A DNA stretch of 64,000 bases from Mesorhizobium sp. B2-7-2 (lineage in GTDB: Bacteria; Pseudomonadota; Alphaproteobacteria; Rhizobiales; Rhizobiaceae): contig NZ_VFTZ01000002.1 of NCBI RefSeq assembly GCF_006440775.1, positions 124,001 to 188,000 of the forward strand. Reading direction: 5' to 3'. The position numbers and the translations under genes are program-made. Shown here one piece after another: positions 1 to 8,502 of the stretch. The notes under the pieces were generated by a model. That model was not told where the DNA came from and did no database searches. It saw only the letters and a list, made by a program, of their open reading frames with translations. How positions within the stretch are numbered: position 1 is the stretch's first letter; the number at the start of each line of letters is the position of its first letter.

Positions 1-603
1 GCGCGTACAGCCGAAAGCCAGATCCATCGCGAGCTGGCCTCGGGCCTGTCCTGTCCGGTCGGCTTCAAGAACGGCACCGACGGCAATCTCAGGATCGCCG
101 GCGAAGCGGTGAAGTCCGCCGCCCAGCCGCATCATTTCATGGCGGTGACCAAGGGCGGCCGCAGCGCCATTGCGGCAACCACCGGCAACGAGGATTGCCA
201 TGTCATCCTGCGCGGTGGCATCGCGCCGAACTATGATGCCGCAAGCGTCGAGGCCGCCGCGGCCGAGCTCGTCCGCATCGGCGTCGCGCCGCGGCTGATG
301 ATCGACGTCAGCCACGCCAACAGCGCCAAGAAGCCGGAGAACCAGCCGAAGGTCGCGCATGACGTGGCGGGCCAGGTTGCCGCGGGCGACGAGCGCATCA
401 TCGGCGTCATGATCGAGAGCAATCTCGTCGCCGGCCGGCAGGACGTCGTGCCCGGCAAGCCGCTGGTCTACGGCCAGAGCATCACCGACGGCTGCATTGA
501 CTGGGCGACCACGGAAACGGTGCTGCACGGCCTCGCTGGCGCGGTCGAATGGCGCCGATCGGTGAAGCGCGAAATGCTCGCCAACCGGCAGGGTGCGGCT
601 TGA
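1..603 (+). CDS. Class I DAHP synthase (AroF/G/H family), C-terminal part
   Basis: This enzyme condenses phosphoenolpyruvate with erythrose 4-phosphate to DAHP, the first step of the shikimate pathway to aromatic amino acids, in the cytosol. The window opens inside the gene. Reading from base 1 in frame gives a protein that starts ARTAESQIHRELASGLSCPV and continues GFKNGTDG, the family substrate-binding signature. Further on come DVSHANSAKKP, GVMIESNLVAGRQD and YGQSITDGCIDW, all conserved in the AroF/G/H type and near the metal and PEP sites. About 200 residues are present, so roughly the first 150 of a usual 350 lie outside. The gene ends in a hairpin shared with the convergent exporter gene. 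Family assignment is firm; which feedback-sensitive isozyme it is cannot be told, because the N-terminal regulatory part is missing. Confidence 0.95.
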   Translation, partial: ARTAESQIHRELASGLSCPVGFKNGTDGNLRIAGEAVKSAAQPHHFMAVTKGGRSAIAATTGNEDCHVILRGGIAPNYDAASVEAAAAELVRIGVAPRLMIDVSHANSAKKPENQPKVAHDVAGQVAAGDERIIGVMIESNLVAGRQDVVPGKPLVYGQSITDGCIDWATTETVLHGLAGAVEWRRSVKREMLANRQGAA

Positions 604-613
604 GCGAAATGGA

Positions 614-637
614 GAGGGCGGCGATCACGCCGCCCTC
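614..637. terminator. Shared hairpin between convergent genes
   Basis: A perfect 10-bp stem, GAGGGCGGCG pairing with CGCCGCCCTC around a 4-base ATCA loop, sits 11 bases after the DAHP synthase stop. It overlaps the last codons and stop of the convergent LysE gene. There is no long T-run on either side, so it may work as a weak bidirectional terminator or an mRNA 3'-end stabiliser. Confidence 0.6.
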
Positions 638-1260
638 AACCCTTCCCAGGCGGTGAATATCGAAACGGCAAACAGCAGCAGCCCCGCTGCGCGGCCTGCA
701 AATGTGGTTGCCTTCGGATTGTCGACCAGCAGGCTCCGGCTGCGCCCAGCTGTAACGGCGAGCCCGCCATAGATCGCGGCCTGCGTGGCGACCGTCAGCA
801 ATCCCATGATTGTCGCCTGCATCCAGATCGGGCCGTAAGCCGGCTTCAGGAATTGCGGATAGACGGCAAGGATGAAGAGATAGGCCTTCGGATTGATCAG
901 GCAGGTGACCAGGCCCTGGCGAAACGCCTTCCAGGCCGAGCGGCTCCCCGATGGTGCGTTGTCGCCGACGGTGATCGAGCTGCGCATCAGCGAAATGCCG
1001 ATATAGGCCATGTAGGCGGCGCCGGCGATCAGCAGCGGCGTGAACAGGATCGGCACGAAATGCATGAGCAGCCCGACGCCGATCGCGCCGTTCAGCGTGT
1101 GCACAGCGCCGCCCAGCATGATGCCGGCGGTCGCGGCCAGACCTCTGTTGCTGCCGCCGGACAGCGCATTGGCCAGCACGAACAGCATGTCCATGCCCGG
1201 AACGGCGATGATGCCGAACAGAAGCACGAAGAACAGCCAGAGATTTTCGCCATAGCTCAT
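625..1260 (-). CDS. LysE/RhtB-family amino acid exporter
   Basis: Inner-membrane exporter of the LysE/RhtB family, which pumps out amino acids or related metabolites. About 211 residues, the usual family length, with several hydrophobic segments: the N-terminal one after MSYGENL, a glycine-rich second one, and a C-terminal one rich in Leu, Phe and Ala. The motif INPKAYLF in the middle matches the family's NPK(A/V) signature. I chose the ATG at 1260; an in-frame ATG six codons upstream is possible. The gene is divergent from a WYL-domain regulator, a common arrangement in which the regulator controls the exporter. The substrate cannot be predicted. Confidence 0.9.
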   Translation of the reverse strand: MSYGENLWLFFVLLFGIIAVPGMDMLFVLANALSGGSNRGLAATAGIMLGGAVHTLNGAIGVGLLMHFVPILFTPLLIAGAAYMAYIGISLMRSSITVGDNAPSGSRSAWKAFRQGLVTCLINPKAYLFILAVYPQFLKPAYGPIWMQATIMGLLTVATQAAIYGGLAVTAGRSRSLLVDNPKATTFAGRAAGLLLFAVSIFTAWEGLRAA

Positions 1261-1386
1261 GTCAGTTGCCTGTCGCATTATCCGCCTGCACGCAAAGGAA
1301 TCTGTTGCTTTTCAAGCGGGTAGGCGGCCCTATAGGGCATTCCAACTGACGGGGGTGTGTCAGTTGCATTCCAGCCGGGTGAGAAA

Positions 1387-2091
1387 ATGCGCAAGGCCTC
1401 GCGCCTGTTCGAGATCATCCAGATCCTGCGGCTGGCCAGGAAGCCGGTGACGGCGGCGACGATTGCCGAGCGGCTGGAAGTGACCGTACGCTCGGTCTAT
1501 CGCGACATCGCGGCCTTGCAGGCGATGCGCGTGCCGATCGAGGGCGGGCGCGGCATCGGCTACATCTTGCGACCAGGCTTCGACCTGCCGCCACTGATGT
1601 TTTCCATCGAGGAGATGGAAGCGATCGTCCTGTCGCTGGCGTTGCTGGAGCGCACCGGCGATGACGAGCTCAAGCAGGCGGCGAAACGCGTCGGCGCTAA
1701 GATCGCCGGCGCCGTACCGCCGCCTTTGCGGCAGACCCTCGACGCCAACGCCCTCCATGCCTGGGGCTTTGCAGCACCCTCCGCTTCCGCCGTCGACCTC
1801 GCTTTGGTCCGCCGCGCCATCCGCGACGAGGAGAAACTAAGCCTTTCCTATCGCGACGAGGCGGGACGTCCGACCGGCCGCATCATCCGTCCGGTCGCGC
1901 TGATCTATTATGCCGAGACGGCCAACATCGTCGCCTGGTGCGAGTTGCGGCAGGCCATCCGCAATTTCCGCAGCGACCGCATCGAGGATTGCCGGGCGGC
2001 CGGCCAATGGTTCAAGGGCGAAGGCGACCGGCTGCGGCAGGTGTGGGTCGACGGCTGGGAGATCAATGTCCCGGTGGCGGCCGGCAACTGA
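1387..2091 (+). CDS. WYL-domain transcriptional regulator (YafY/DeoR-like)
   Basis: DNA-binding regulator. Residues about 3-60 form a helix-turn-helix of the HTH_11 type (MRKASRLFEIIQIL, then IAERLEVTVRSVYRDIAAL). The C-terminal half, about residues 130-215, is a WYL domain, seen in the segment beginning SLSYRDEAGRPTGRIIRPVA. The length of 234 residues fits the short YafY group. An ATG ten codons earlier is open but lies in poorly conserved sequence, so I take 1387. It is divergent from the LysE exporter, with about 125 bases between them, and probably regulates it or itself. WYL domains bind small ligands or nucleic acid; the ligand here is unknown. Confidence 0.9.
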   Translation: MRKASRLFEIIQILRLARKPVTAATIAERLEVTVRSVYRDIAALQAMRVPIEGGRGIGYILRPGFDLPPLMFSIEEMEAIVLSLALLERTGDDELKQAAKRVGAKIAGAVPPPLRQTLDANALHAWGFAAPSASAVDLALVRRAIRDEEKLSLSYRDEAGRPTGRIIRPVALIYYAETANIVAWCELRQAIRNFRSDRIEDCRAAGQWFKGEGDRLRQVWVDGWEINVPVAAGN

Positions 2092-2111
2092 CGCGTTGCC
2101 GGCCTTGTATC

Positions 2112-2909
2112 TCAGGGGACGATGCCGCGGCAGGCCCAGGCGACATTGGCGACGGATCGCGGGCCATCGGGTCGGCCGGCTTGATAGGCATCGCGGACGG
2201 CGGCCTCGACACGCTCCCGCTCGGCCGCGTCCAGTGTCATGTATCTGCCGAGCGGGCCTTCGCCGGCGCCGATCGGCGCCCAGAAGTCGTCGAAATCCGC
2301 GTAATCCATGCGGATCATCAGCTCGGCCTCCGTGACATCGGCCAGGCCTTGCTCGACAAAGGTCCGCTTCATCTCGCCCGGCTGCACCATCGGCTGGAAG
2401 CAATAGCGGCTGCGCATCTGGCGCCCGCTTTCGCTGAGCGCCGCAACTGTGTCGATCATCATGCGCATGGCGGTCATGCCGCCATAATGGTCCCAGACCA
2501 CGGCCGCGACCACGCCGCCCGGCCGCGTCACGCGGCGCATCTCGGCCACCGCCTTGCCGGCCTCTGGCACGAAGTGCAGCACCAGCAGCGCCAGCGCGCG
2601 GTCGAACACATTGTCGTCGAACGGCAGGGCGGTGGCATCCGCCTGCTGGATGGTGACGCGCGGGTCGGTGTTCCTCTCCTTCGCCGCCGCGACGAAGACC
2701 GGCGAGAAGTCGATGGCCTGGATCTCGGCGAGATCGCCTGACTTCGCCAGCTCAAAGGTGAGGCTGCCGGTGCCGCAACCGACGTCGAGGACTTTTTCGC
2801 CGCCGGCCAGACCGGCGAAATCGATGAACTTGGGCGCGAGCCGGCGGCTCCAGCGTCCCATAAGTTGCTCATAGCCGGACGCCGCCTGAACGGTGAAACT
2901 TGATGTCAT
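2112..2909 (-). CDS. Class I SAM-dependent methyltransferase
   Basis: A 265-residue soluble methyltransferase of the Methyltransf_11/UbiE type. SAM-binding motif I, VLDVGCGTGSL, lies at residues 40-50. An acidic loop (IQAIDFSPVF) and IQQADATALPFDD, the motif that contacts the adenine, follow in the usual order, then RVTRPGGVVAAVVWD. The C-terminal half is variable and would form the substrate cap. It is convergent with the WYL regulator and stands alone. The substrate is not predictable: this group methylates small molecules, quinone precursors or lipids. Confidence 0.85.
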   Translation of the reverse strand: MTSSFTVQAASGYEQLMGRWSRRLAPKFIDFAGLAGGEKVLDVGCGTGSLTFELAKSGDLAEIQAIDFSPVFVAAAKERNTDPRVTIQQADATALPFDDNVFDRALALLVLHFVPEAGKAVAEMRRVTRPGGVVAAVVWDHYGGMTAMRMMIDTVAALSESGRQMRSRYCFQPMVQPGEMKRTFVEQGLADVTEAELMIRMDYADFDDFWAPIGAGEGPLGRYMTLDAAERERVEAAVRDAYQAGRPDGPRSVANVAWACRGIVP

Positions 2910-3086
2910 CCCGCCCTCCCTTCGCTGAGGTCAGCCTAGACGTCCACGGAAGCCGTGCCAAGCAGCGAAAGCAGCGGATCGTTCCGTGACCGCACACAAG
3001 CGTAGGCCCTGGCGGCCCAGCACGTTGCCGGGATTGTGCACAGAAGCTAATATGGCGCCGAACCCTCGCGAACATTGGGGGACGGG

Positions 3087-4490
3087 GTGAGCAAGATCCT
3101 GATTTGCGGTGGAGGCATAATCGGGTTGTGCACGGCGACCATGCTTGGCCGCGACGGTCATGACGTGACGGTCCTCGAGGCCGATCCGGCGGACCGGCCT
3201 TCGAGTTCCATTCAAGGATGGGACTGGGAGCGCCCCGGCGTTGCGCAGTTCAGGCAGCCTCACAACCTCAGCTCGCGTTTCCGGATAGTCGCCGATCAGG
3301 AGCTGCCGGGGCTGACGGAGATATTGCTGCGCGCCGGCTGCGTCTGGATGGACTTCTTCGATCCTCGATCGTTGCCCCCGACACTGACGGACAGGGCGCC
3401 CCGCCCGGGCGACGAAGCCATGCGCTTCGTCACCGGCCGGCGGCCGGTGATCGAATGGGCCACGGCCGAGATGGCGCAAGCTGCGCCCAATGTGACCGTC
3501 CGGCGGGGGATCAAGGTTCGCGAGCTGATCACGGGCGCCTCAGCCATTCCCGGCGTGCCGCATATTGCCGGCGTTCGAACGACGTCCGGCGAGGACATTG
3601 GCGCCGACCTGGTGATCGATGCGATGGGGCGGCGAAGCCCTGCCTGCGAATGGATCGTCGGGGCGGGAGGCCGCAGTCCGAGCGAGGAAGCCGAGGACAG
3701 CAATTTCGTCTATTTCACCCGCTATTTCACGGGCAGGCAGCGGCCGCGCCGAAAGGGCCGCCTGCTCACGCCGATGGGGTTGTTCTCGATTCTCACGCTG
3801 GATGGCGACAACGACACCTGGTCGGTAACCCTGTTCACCTCGGCGAGAAACAAGGCCATGCGCGCTTTGCGCGACACCGCCACGTTTCACCGTGTCGTCA
3901 TGGCATGTCCGATGCAGGCCCATTGGCTTGACGGCGAGCCGATCACGCATGTCCTGCTGATGGCTGGCGTTCTCGACCGCTACCGGCGGTTTGTCGTCGA
4001 CGGCCAGCCTGTCGTCACCGGGTTTGCGGCTGTGGCCGACGCCTGGGCCTGCACCAATCCGTCCGCCGGGCGGGGGTTGAGCGTCGGCCTTCTGCACGCG
4101 CAGGTGCTCAGGAATGTCGCTCGCCGGCACATCGGCGACCCTGCCGAATTCTCGCGGGAATACGATGCCGAGACCGAACGCCAGGTCGGGCCGTTCTATC
4201 GCAACCAGATCGCCGCCGACCGTGCCCGGATCGCGGAGATGGACGCCCTGGCGGACGGCCTTCCTGTTCCGCCGCCGAATCCGGTCATGGCCCGGCTTTT
4301 CGCCGCCGCAAGCGAGGATGCCGACGTGTTTCGCGGCGTGATCGAGATCGCCATGTGCGTTTCGCTGCCGCAGGACGTCGTCGCCAGACCGCATGTCGCG
4401 GCAAAACTGGCCGAACTGGACGGTCGCCCCTTGCCGCCGAATCCCAACGTCATCGATCGCGACCGTATGGCATCCCTGCTTGCCGGCTGA
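3087..4490 (+). CDS. FAD-dependent oxidoreductase
   Basis: Flavoprotein of about 467 residues. The N-terminus, [20 protein letters not shown], is a Rossmann dinucleotide-binding motif, followed by VTVLEADP with the acidic residue that holds the FAD ribose. A later segment, [20 protein letters not shown], resembles the second FAD-binding motif (GDAA...P..G.G) of aromatic-ring hydroxylases and squalene-epoxidase-like enzymes, though the GD is not clear. I take the GTG at 3087, with the G-rich stretch just before it as ribosome site; a TTG four codons upstream is an alternative. It stands alone between two minus-strand genes. The substrate is unknown. Confidence 0.8.
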   Translation: MSKILICGGGIIGLCTATMLGRDGHDVTVLEADPADRPSSSIQGWDWERPGVAQFRQPHNLSSRFRIVADQELPGLTEILLRAGCVWMDFFDPRSLPPTLTDRAPRPGDEAMRFVTGRRPVIEWATAEMAQAAPNVTVRRGIKVRELITGASAIPGVPHIAGVRTTSGEDIGADLVIDAMGRRSPACEWIVGAGGRSPSEEAEDSNFVYFTRYFTGRQRPRRKGRLLTPMGLFSILTLDGDNDTWSVTLFTSARNKAMRALRDTATFHRVVMACPMQAHWLDGEPITHVLLMAGVLDRYRRFVVDGQPVVTGFAAVADAWACTNPSAGRGLSVGLLHAQVLRNVARRHIGDPAEFSREYDAETERQVGPFYRNQIAADRARIAEMDALADGLPVPPPNPVMARLFAAASEDADVFRGVIEIAMCVSLPQDVVARPHVAAKLAELDGRPLPPNPNVIDRDRMASLLAG

Positions 4491-4551
4491 GCTTTTCGCA
4501 ATCCAGCGTCGACGGGCGGGATAAAGGCTTATCGGACGACGAAGGCTTCGC

Positions 4552-5628
4552 TCACGCAGGCGCCGTTTTGCCGGTCGAGAGAGCGTCGAACACTTCGCCC
4601 GTTTCGGCCACGAGCGTTCGCACCAGTTGTCCGGCGGGAAGCTCCCTGTTCAGGGCCGCCGCCTGCCCATAGAGATGGAAGGCGAAATCCTTGTCGCCGC
4701 CGAGCGGAGCGCTGAGCGCGACCATTTGCGGGAAGTCCGGAAGGGGCACCCTGCGCTCCTCCATTTCCAGGGCGTAGCGGGTGCGCCTCGCCCGCGCCGC
4801 GCGGCCAGTGAAGGCATCGGTGACCATCGTGTCCATGTCGGTCGCCGCGCGGATCAGGGCGCGGCGCGGTGCGTCCGTGCCGGCTTCGTCGCAGGACAGG
4901 AAGCCGGTGCCGATCTGCACGCCGCTGGCGCCAAGCGCGAAAGCGGCCGCTATGCCGCGGCCGTCGGCGATCCCTCCCGCGGCAATGACCGGGAGCTCGA
5001 CGGCATCGACGACCTGGGGAACCAGCGCCATCGTTCCGACGCCGTCGCCAGGACCGTTGGGAGCATGCGAACCGCGGTGGCCTCCCGCCTCCCAGCCCTG
5101 GGCTATGACCGCGTCGGCTCCACCGTCGGCGAGCTTGCGTGCCTCGGCGACATTCGTCGCGGTGCCGATGATTGCGATCCCGGCTTGCTTCAGCCTGCCG
5201 ACGGCAGCCGCTTCCGGAATGCCGAAATGAAAGCTCACGACCGGCGGGCCGATCTCGAGCAGCAGTTCAAGCTTTTCTTCGTCGAAACCCGGTCCGATCG
5301 GCGGAAGCCTCCGCGAGGGTTCGCCGAGCGACAGCTCCTCGTAATAGGGCCGCAACCTGTCGATGACCTGGGTCAGCACGGCGTCGCCGGTGTCGGGCCT
5401 GGGAAAAACAAAGAAGTTGAGGTTGAAGGGACGCCCGGTCAAGGCGCGCATTTGGCGCGCAACGTAGCGCAGGCCATCCGGCAGCATCGATGCGCATCCG
5501 AGCGACCCAAGCCCACCGGCACTGCTCACCGCGGCGGCGAGTTCCGGCGTCGCCGAGCCCGCCATCGGCGCCTGGATGATCGGATGCTCGATCTTGAAAA
5601 GATCGCATAAACGGCGGTTTGGCCACAT
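4552..5628 (-). CDS. Nitronate monooxygenase (NMO/2-nitropropane dioxygenase family)
   Basis: FMN enzyme that oxidises alkyl nitronates such as propionate 3-nitronate, a plant and fungal toxin. It is 358 residues from the ATG at 5628 (MWPNRRLCDLF); further open sequence upstream is unlike the family and is left out. The segment IEHPIIQAPMAG opens the TIM barrel. VIAQGWEAGGHRGSH in the middle carries the conserved EAGGH with the catalytic-site His, and LPVIAAGGIADG with LGASGVQIGTGFL forms the phosphate-binding part for FMN. The length fits class II NMOs. It is a single gene followed upstream by the LacI regulator on the same strand. The exact substrate is an inference from the family. Confidence 0.9.
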   Translation of the reverse strand: MWPNRRLCDLFKIEHPIIQAPMAGSATPELAAAVSSAGGLGSLGCASMLPDGLRYVARQMRALTGRPFNLNFFVFPRPDTGDAVLTQVIDRLRPYYEELSLGEPSRRLPPIGPGFDEEKLELLLEIGPPVVSFHFGIPEAAAVGRLKQAGIAIIGTATNVAEARKLADGGADAVIAQGWEAGGHRGSHAPNGPGDGVGTMALVPQVVDAVELPVIAAGGIADGRGIAAAFALGASGVQIGTGFLSCDEAGTDAPRRALIRAATDMDTMVTDAFTGRAARARRTRYALEMEERRVPLPDFPQMVALSAPLGGDKDFAFHLYGQAAALNRELPAGQLVRTLVAETGEVFDALSTGKTAPA

Positions 5629-5690
5629 GAGCGTTTTTCCTGTTGGGAAGGAACACGCACACCCATCATAAGCCGGTCGCGGGGCCGGGG

Positions 5691-6806
5691 TCACCGGAAT
5701 TGTGCGGGTACGCTCCCCACGCTCTCCCGCTCCACCAGCGGGCACTCCAGCTTGGTGATCGGATAGCGTCCGCGGCCGGGCGTCGGCGGCGTCTCCAGCT
5801 GCTCGATCGCCCATTGGCCCATCGCCAGATGCGGAAGGATCGAGGTCGTCAGCGGCGGGAACAGATGGCGGGCGATCTCCTCATCGTCATAGCCGACCAC
5901 GGAGATGTCCTGCGGGATATGCAGGCCGGCTTCCTTCAGCGCTTCGTAGCAGCCGATCGCGGTGCGGTCGTTCTGGCAGAAGATGGCGGTCGGTCGCTCC
6001 TTGAGTCCGAGCAGCTTGACCGTCGCAGCATAGCCGGCACTGGCCGACCAGTCGCCCTCGACCACCAGTTCCGGGTCGAACGGGATGTCGGCGGTGGCTA
6101 GAGCGCGGCGGTAGCCCTTGAGCCGATCTTGAGCGGCCTGCATCCACGGCTCGCCGGTGATGGTGGCGATGCGGCGATGGCCATGGCCGATCAGGTGTCT
6201 TGTCGCGCTCTGGCCGCCGGCGATCTCGGAGGGAACCACGGCCGGGAAGGCATAATCGGCGGTGTAGCAGTTGAGCAGGATCACCGGCATCTCGAGACTG
6301 TAGAGGAAATCCGGCGCAGCGATCTCGCGGGTGAAGATGGTCATATAGATCAACGCCGTGATGCCGCGCCCCGTCAGCGCCTGGACGGCGCGCGGCTCCA
6401 TCACCGCGTCGCCCATGGTCTGCGCCACCAGAAGCACGTTGCCGGCGTTCCACGAGGCCTGCCGCGCGCCCTCGATGGCGACCACCGCCTCGGGGCTGGT
6501 GGCGAGCTGGTCGACCGCGAAGCCGATGACGCCATCCAGGCCTTCGAACGGCGTCACCGGCGGCCGCAGCGCCGAAAAGACCGGCGGCGAATAGCCCAGC
6601 GCTCGGGCCGCCTCGATCACCCGGTCGCGTGTCTGCTGCGACAGCCTGATGCCCGGGGTATTGTTGAGCACGAACGAGACCGTCGCCTGCGAGCAGCCGG
6701 CGGCGCGTGCGATGTCGGTCATGGTGACGCGTCCTTTGGGCTTGGCGGCCGGCTTGCGGCGCCTGGAAGCCCCGGGAGGATCGCGCAGTTCCGTCGGTTC
6801 ACTCAT
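5691..6806 (-). CDS. LacI-family transcriptional regulator
   Basis: A 371-residue repressor-type regulator. An N-terminal tail of about 28 residues rich in Arg, Lys and Pro precedes the LacI helix-turn-helix (VTMTDIARAAGCSQATVSFV, then the hinge region ending ALGYSPP). The remainder is a periplasmic-binding-protein-like sensor domain with the typical late segment ISVVGYDDEEIARHLFPPLT. The start is the ATG at 6806. The gene is divergent from a sugar ABC importer, with about 610 bases between, and most likely controls it in response to the imported sugar. A perfect inverted repeat 85 bases upstream of the start is a candidate operator. Confidence 0.93.
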   Translation of the reverse strand: MSEPTELRDPPGASRRRKPAAKPKGRVTMTDIARAAGCSQATVSFVLNNTPGIRLSQQTRDRVIEAARALGYSPPVFSALRPPVTPFEGLDGVIGFAVDQLATSPEAVVAIEGARQASWNAGNVLLVAQTMGDAVMEPRAVQALTGRGITALIYMTIFTREIAAPDFLYSLEMPVILLNCYTADYAFPAVVPSEIAGGQSATRHLIGHGHRRIATITGEPWMQAAQDRLKGYRRALATADIPFDPELVVEGDWSASAGYAATVKLLGLKERPTAIFCQNDRTAIGCYEALKEAGLHIPQDISVVGYDDEEIARHLFPPLTTSILPHLAMGQWAIEQLETPPTPGRGRYPITKLECPLVERESVGSVPAQFR

Positions 6807-7417
6807 GGTCGGTTCCCAAACCCGGCCGGCTCTGAAGCAAAGGCCGATTGCAACGGCAAGATGGTCGGCACGCTCATCTAAAACGCAATATTGATAATAA
6901 GTATTATCAAGCGCGACATACAAACCGCCGGCCGCGCCGCATCGCGACGAAATAATGCGACAAGGTCAGCAGCGCTGACAATTCCCATGGGTTTCCGTGC
7001 GGTAACAGGCTTTTGCCGCACGTGCACTCCTCACTCCCAGGCGCATCTTTCGACCAGCGTCTCCTCCGCTTCGAAAGCGCGCGCCTCAGTCAAAACTAAT
7101 ACTCTTTACTAATAGCTGTAAGCGTTCTACTGTCAACTCGTCGAAACCGTCCGGGCTTCCGCTCGGTGCCGGCAAAGTGCGAAGGATGCTCGCTCGAAAG
7201 CCGGCGGGATCGCCGGTTTGGGCTCGTGTCCATCCTCACGAAAATGTCAGACAAATCGGACTATTTACGAATGCCACATGAGTGTCTAGTGTCTCGACCG
7301 CGGCCGGATCGGAACCGTTCTTAAGTCGGCGGACCTTTGCGCCACACCCTTGAGGAGGAGGGTTATCCGCGCCGCAGCCGAGACATCAGCGAAGAGTTCT
7401 ACAAGGGAGGTTGAACT
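6807..7417. other. Divergent control region, LacI gene / sugar importer
   Basis: A 611-base non-coding stretch, richer in A+T near both ends than its surroundings. It holds the inverted repeat at 6891-6910. A second A+T-rich patch around 7092-7118 has the direct repeat ACTAATA spaced by six bases. The Shine-Dalgarno AAGGGAGG lies about nine bases before the importer start. I see no small gene with good support here. Confidence 0.6.
6891..6910. promoter_or_regulatory. Candidate LacI-type operator (perfect inverted repeat)
   Basis: TTGATAATAAGTATTATCAA is a perfect 9-bp inverted repeat with a two-base centre (AG). It lies 85 bases upstream of the start of the LacI-family gene and faces the divergent sugar importer. 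Its length and symmetry suit a LacI-family dimer, although most LacI operators have a CG centre, which this lacks. Confidence 0.55.
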
Positions 7418-8380
7418 ATGAAATCCATGATACGCAACGCATCCGTCGCCGCGGCGGCCTTGGCTTTAGGCCTGTCGGTAAGCGCCAGTGTGCGCGCCGA
7501 CGACAAGCCGACGCTGGCCTTCGTCGTCAACGGTGCGTCAGACTTCTGGAAGGCGGCGGAAGCCGGCGTGAAGAAGGCGCAGGGCGAACTGCCCGACTAC
7601 AATCTCGAGCTCAAATATCCGGAACAGTCGTCGGTCGCCATCCAGCAGCGGCTGATGGACGATCTGGTGACGGCAGGGGTCAAGGGCATCATGGTCTCGG
7701 CCGTCGATCCCAAGACCTCGACCGACGGGCTGAACAAGATCGCGTCGGAAACCGCGCTGTTCACCACCGACTCGGACGCCCCGCAGACCAAGCGCGTCGC
7801 CTATATCGGCTCGTCCAATGTCGATGCCGGCAAGCAGGCGGCCGAGATCGCCAAGAAGGCGATGCCCAACGGCGGCAAGTGCCTGGGCTTCGTCGGCCTG
7901 CTCGGCGCCGACAACGCCAAGGAGCGCATCCAGGGCATGAAGGACGGGCTCGCCGGAAGCAAGATCGAGCTCGTCGACGTGCGCGGAGACGACATCGACC
8001 AGGCCCGCGCTAAGAAGAATGTCGAGGACGCGCTGGTCGCCAGCCCCGACATCACCTGCATGGTCGGCTTCTACTCCTACAACACGCCGCGCATCTATGA
8101 AGCGCTGCGCGACGCCGGCAAGCTCGGCCAGATCACCGTCGTCGGCTTCGACGACGATCCGATCACGCTGGGTGGCGTCAAGGAAGGCACCGTCGCCGCG
8201 ACCGTGGTGCAGCAGCCGTTCGAGTGGGCTTATCAGGGCATGAAGCTGATGGCCGCCTACCTCAAGGGCGACAAGTCAGGCATCCCGGACGGCAATCTGA
8301 TCATCATCCCGACCAAGATCATCGGCAAGGATGACGTCGACGCCTACGCCGCCAATCTCAAGGCGATGCAGGGCAAGTAG
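7418..8380 (+). CDS. Sugar ABC importer, periplasmic binding protein (RbsB-like)
   Basis: Periplasmic sugar-binding protein of 320 residues, the type 1 fold of the ribose/galactose/xylose class. A signal peptide covers about residues 1-27 (KSMIRNASVAAAALALGL..., cleavage after VRA). The mature start, KPTLAFVVNGASDFWK, and the later TVVGFDDDPITLGGVKEGTV are typical of RbsB relatives. The ribosome site AAGGGAGG is strong. It is the first gene of an importer operon, with the ATPase and permease following, and is divergent from a LacI-family regulator. A stable hairpin after its stop could keep its message level above that of the later genes. The sugar is unknown. Confidence 0.93.
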   Translation: MKSMIRNASVAAAALALGLSVSASVRADDKPTLAFVVNGASDFWKAAEAGVKKAQGELPDYNLELKYPEQSSVAIQQRLMDDLVTAGVKGIMVSAVDPKTSTDGLNKIASETALFTTDSDAPQTKRVAYIGSSNVDAGKQAAEIAKKAMPNGGKCLGFVGLLGADNAKERIQGMKDGLAGSKIELVDVRGDDIDQARAKKNVEDALVASPDITCMVGFYSYNTPRIYEALRDAGKLGQITVVGFDDDPITLGGVKEGTVAATVVQQPFEWAYQGMKLMAAYLKGDKSGIPDGNLIIIPTKIIGKDDVDAYAANLKAMQGK

Positions 8381-8394
8381 GTCCAAAACAGATG

Positions 8395-8425
8395 CGCCGG
8401 CTCAAGGGTCCGCCTTGAGCCGGCG
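8395..8425 (+). terminator. Intra-operon hairpin after the binding-protein gene
   Basis: CGCCGGCTCAAGG and CCTTGAGCCGGCG form a perfect 13-bp stem with a 5-base loop, 15 bases after the binding-protein stop and about 78 bases before the ATPase start. There is no T-run, so partial termination or protection of the upstream message from 3' decay is more likely than full termination. Confidence 0.65.
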
Positions 8426-8502
8426 TTCGTATTGACGGACCTGCCAAGGCCCGTCAGTCTGTGGGCCACCGGCTGTTGCCCCGTGCGGTAAACTATGGCG
8501 TG

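Noticed and set aside
7092..7125. ACTAATA direct repeats and CTGTAAGCGTTCTAC as further LacI sites
   Set aside because: The symmetry is too poor (three matched bases per arm) to call an operator; kept only as a note on the control region.
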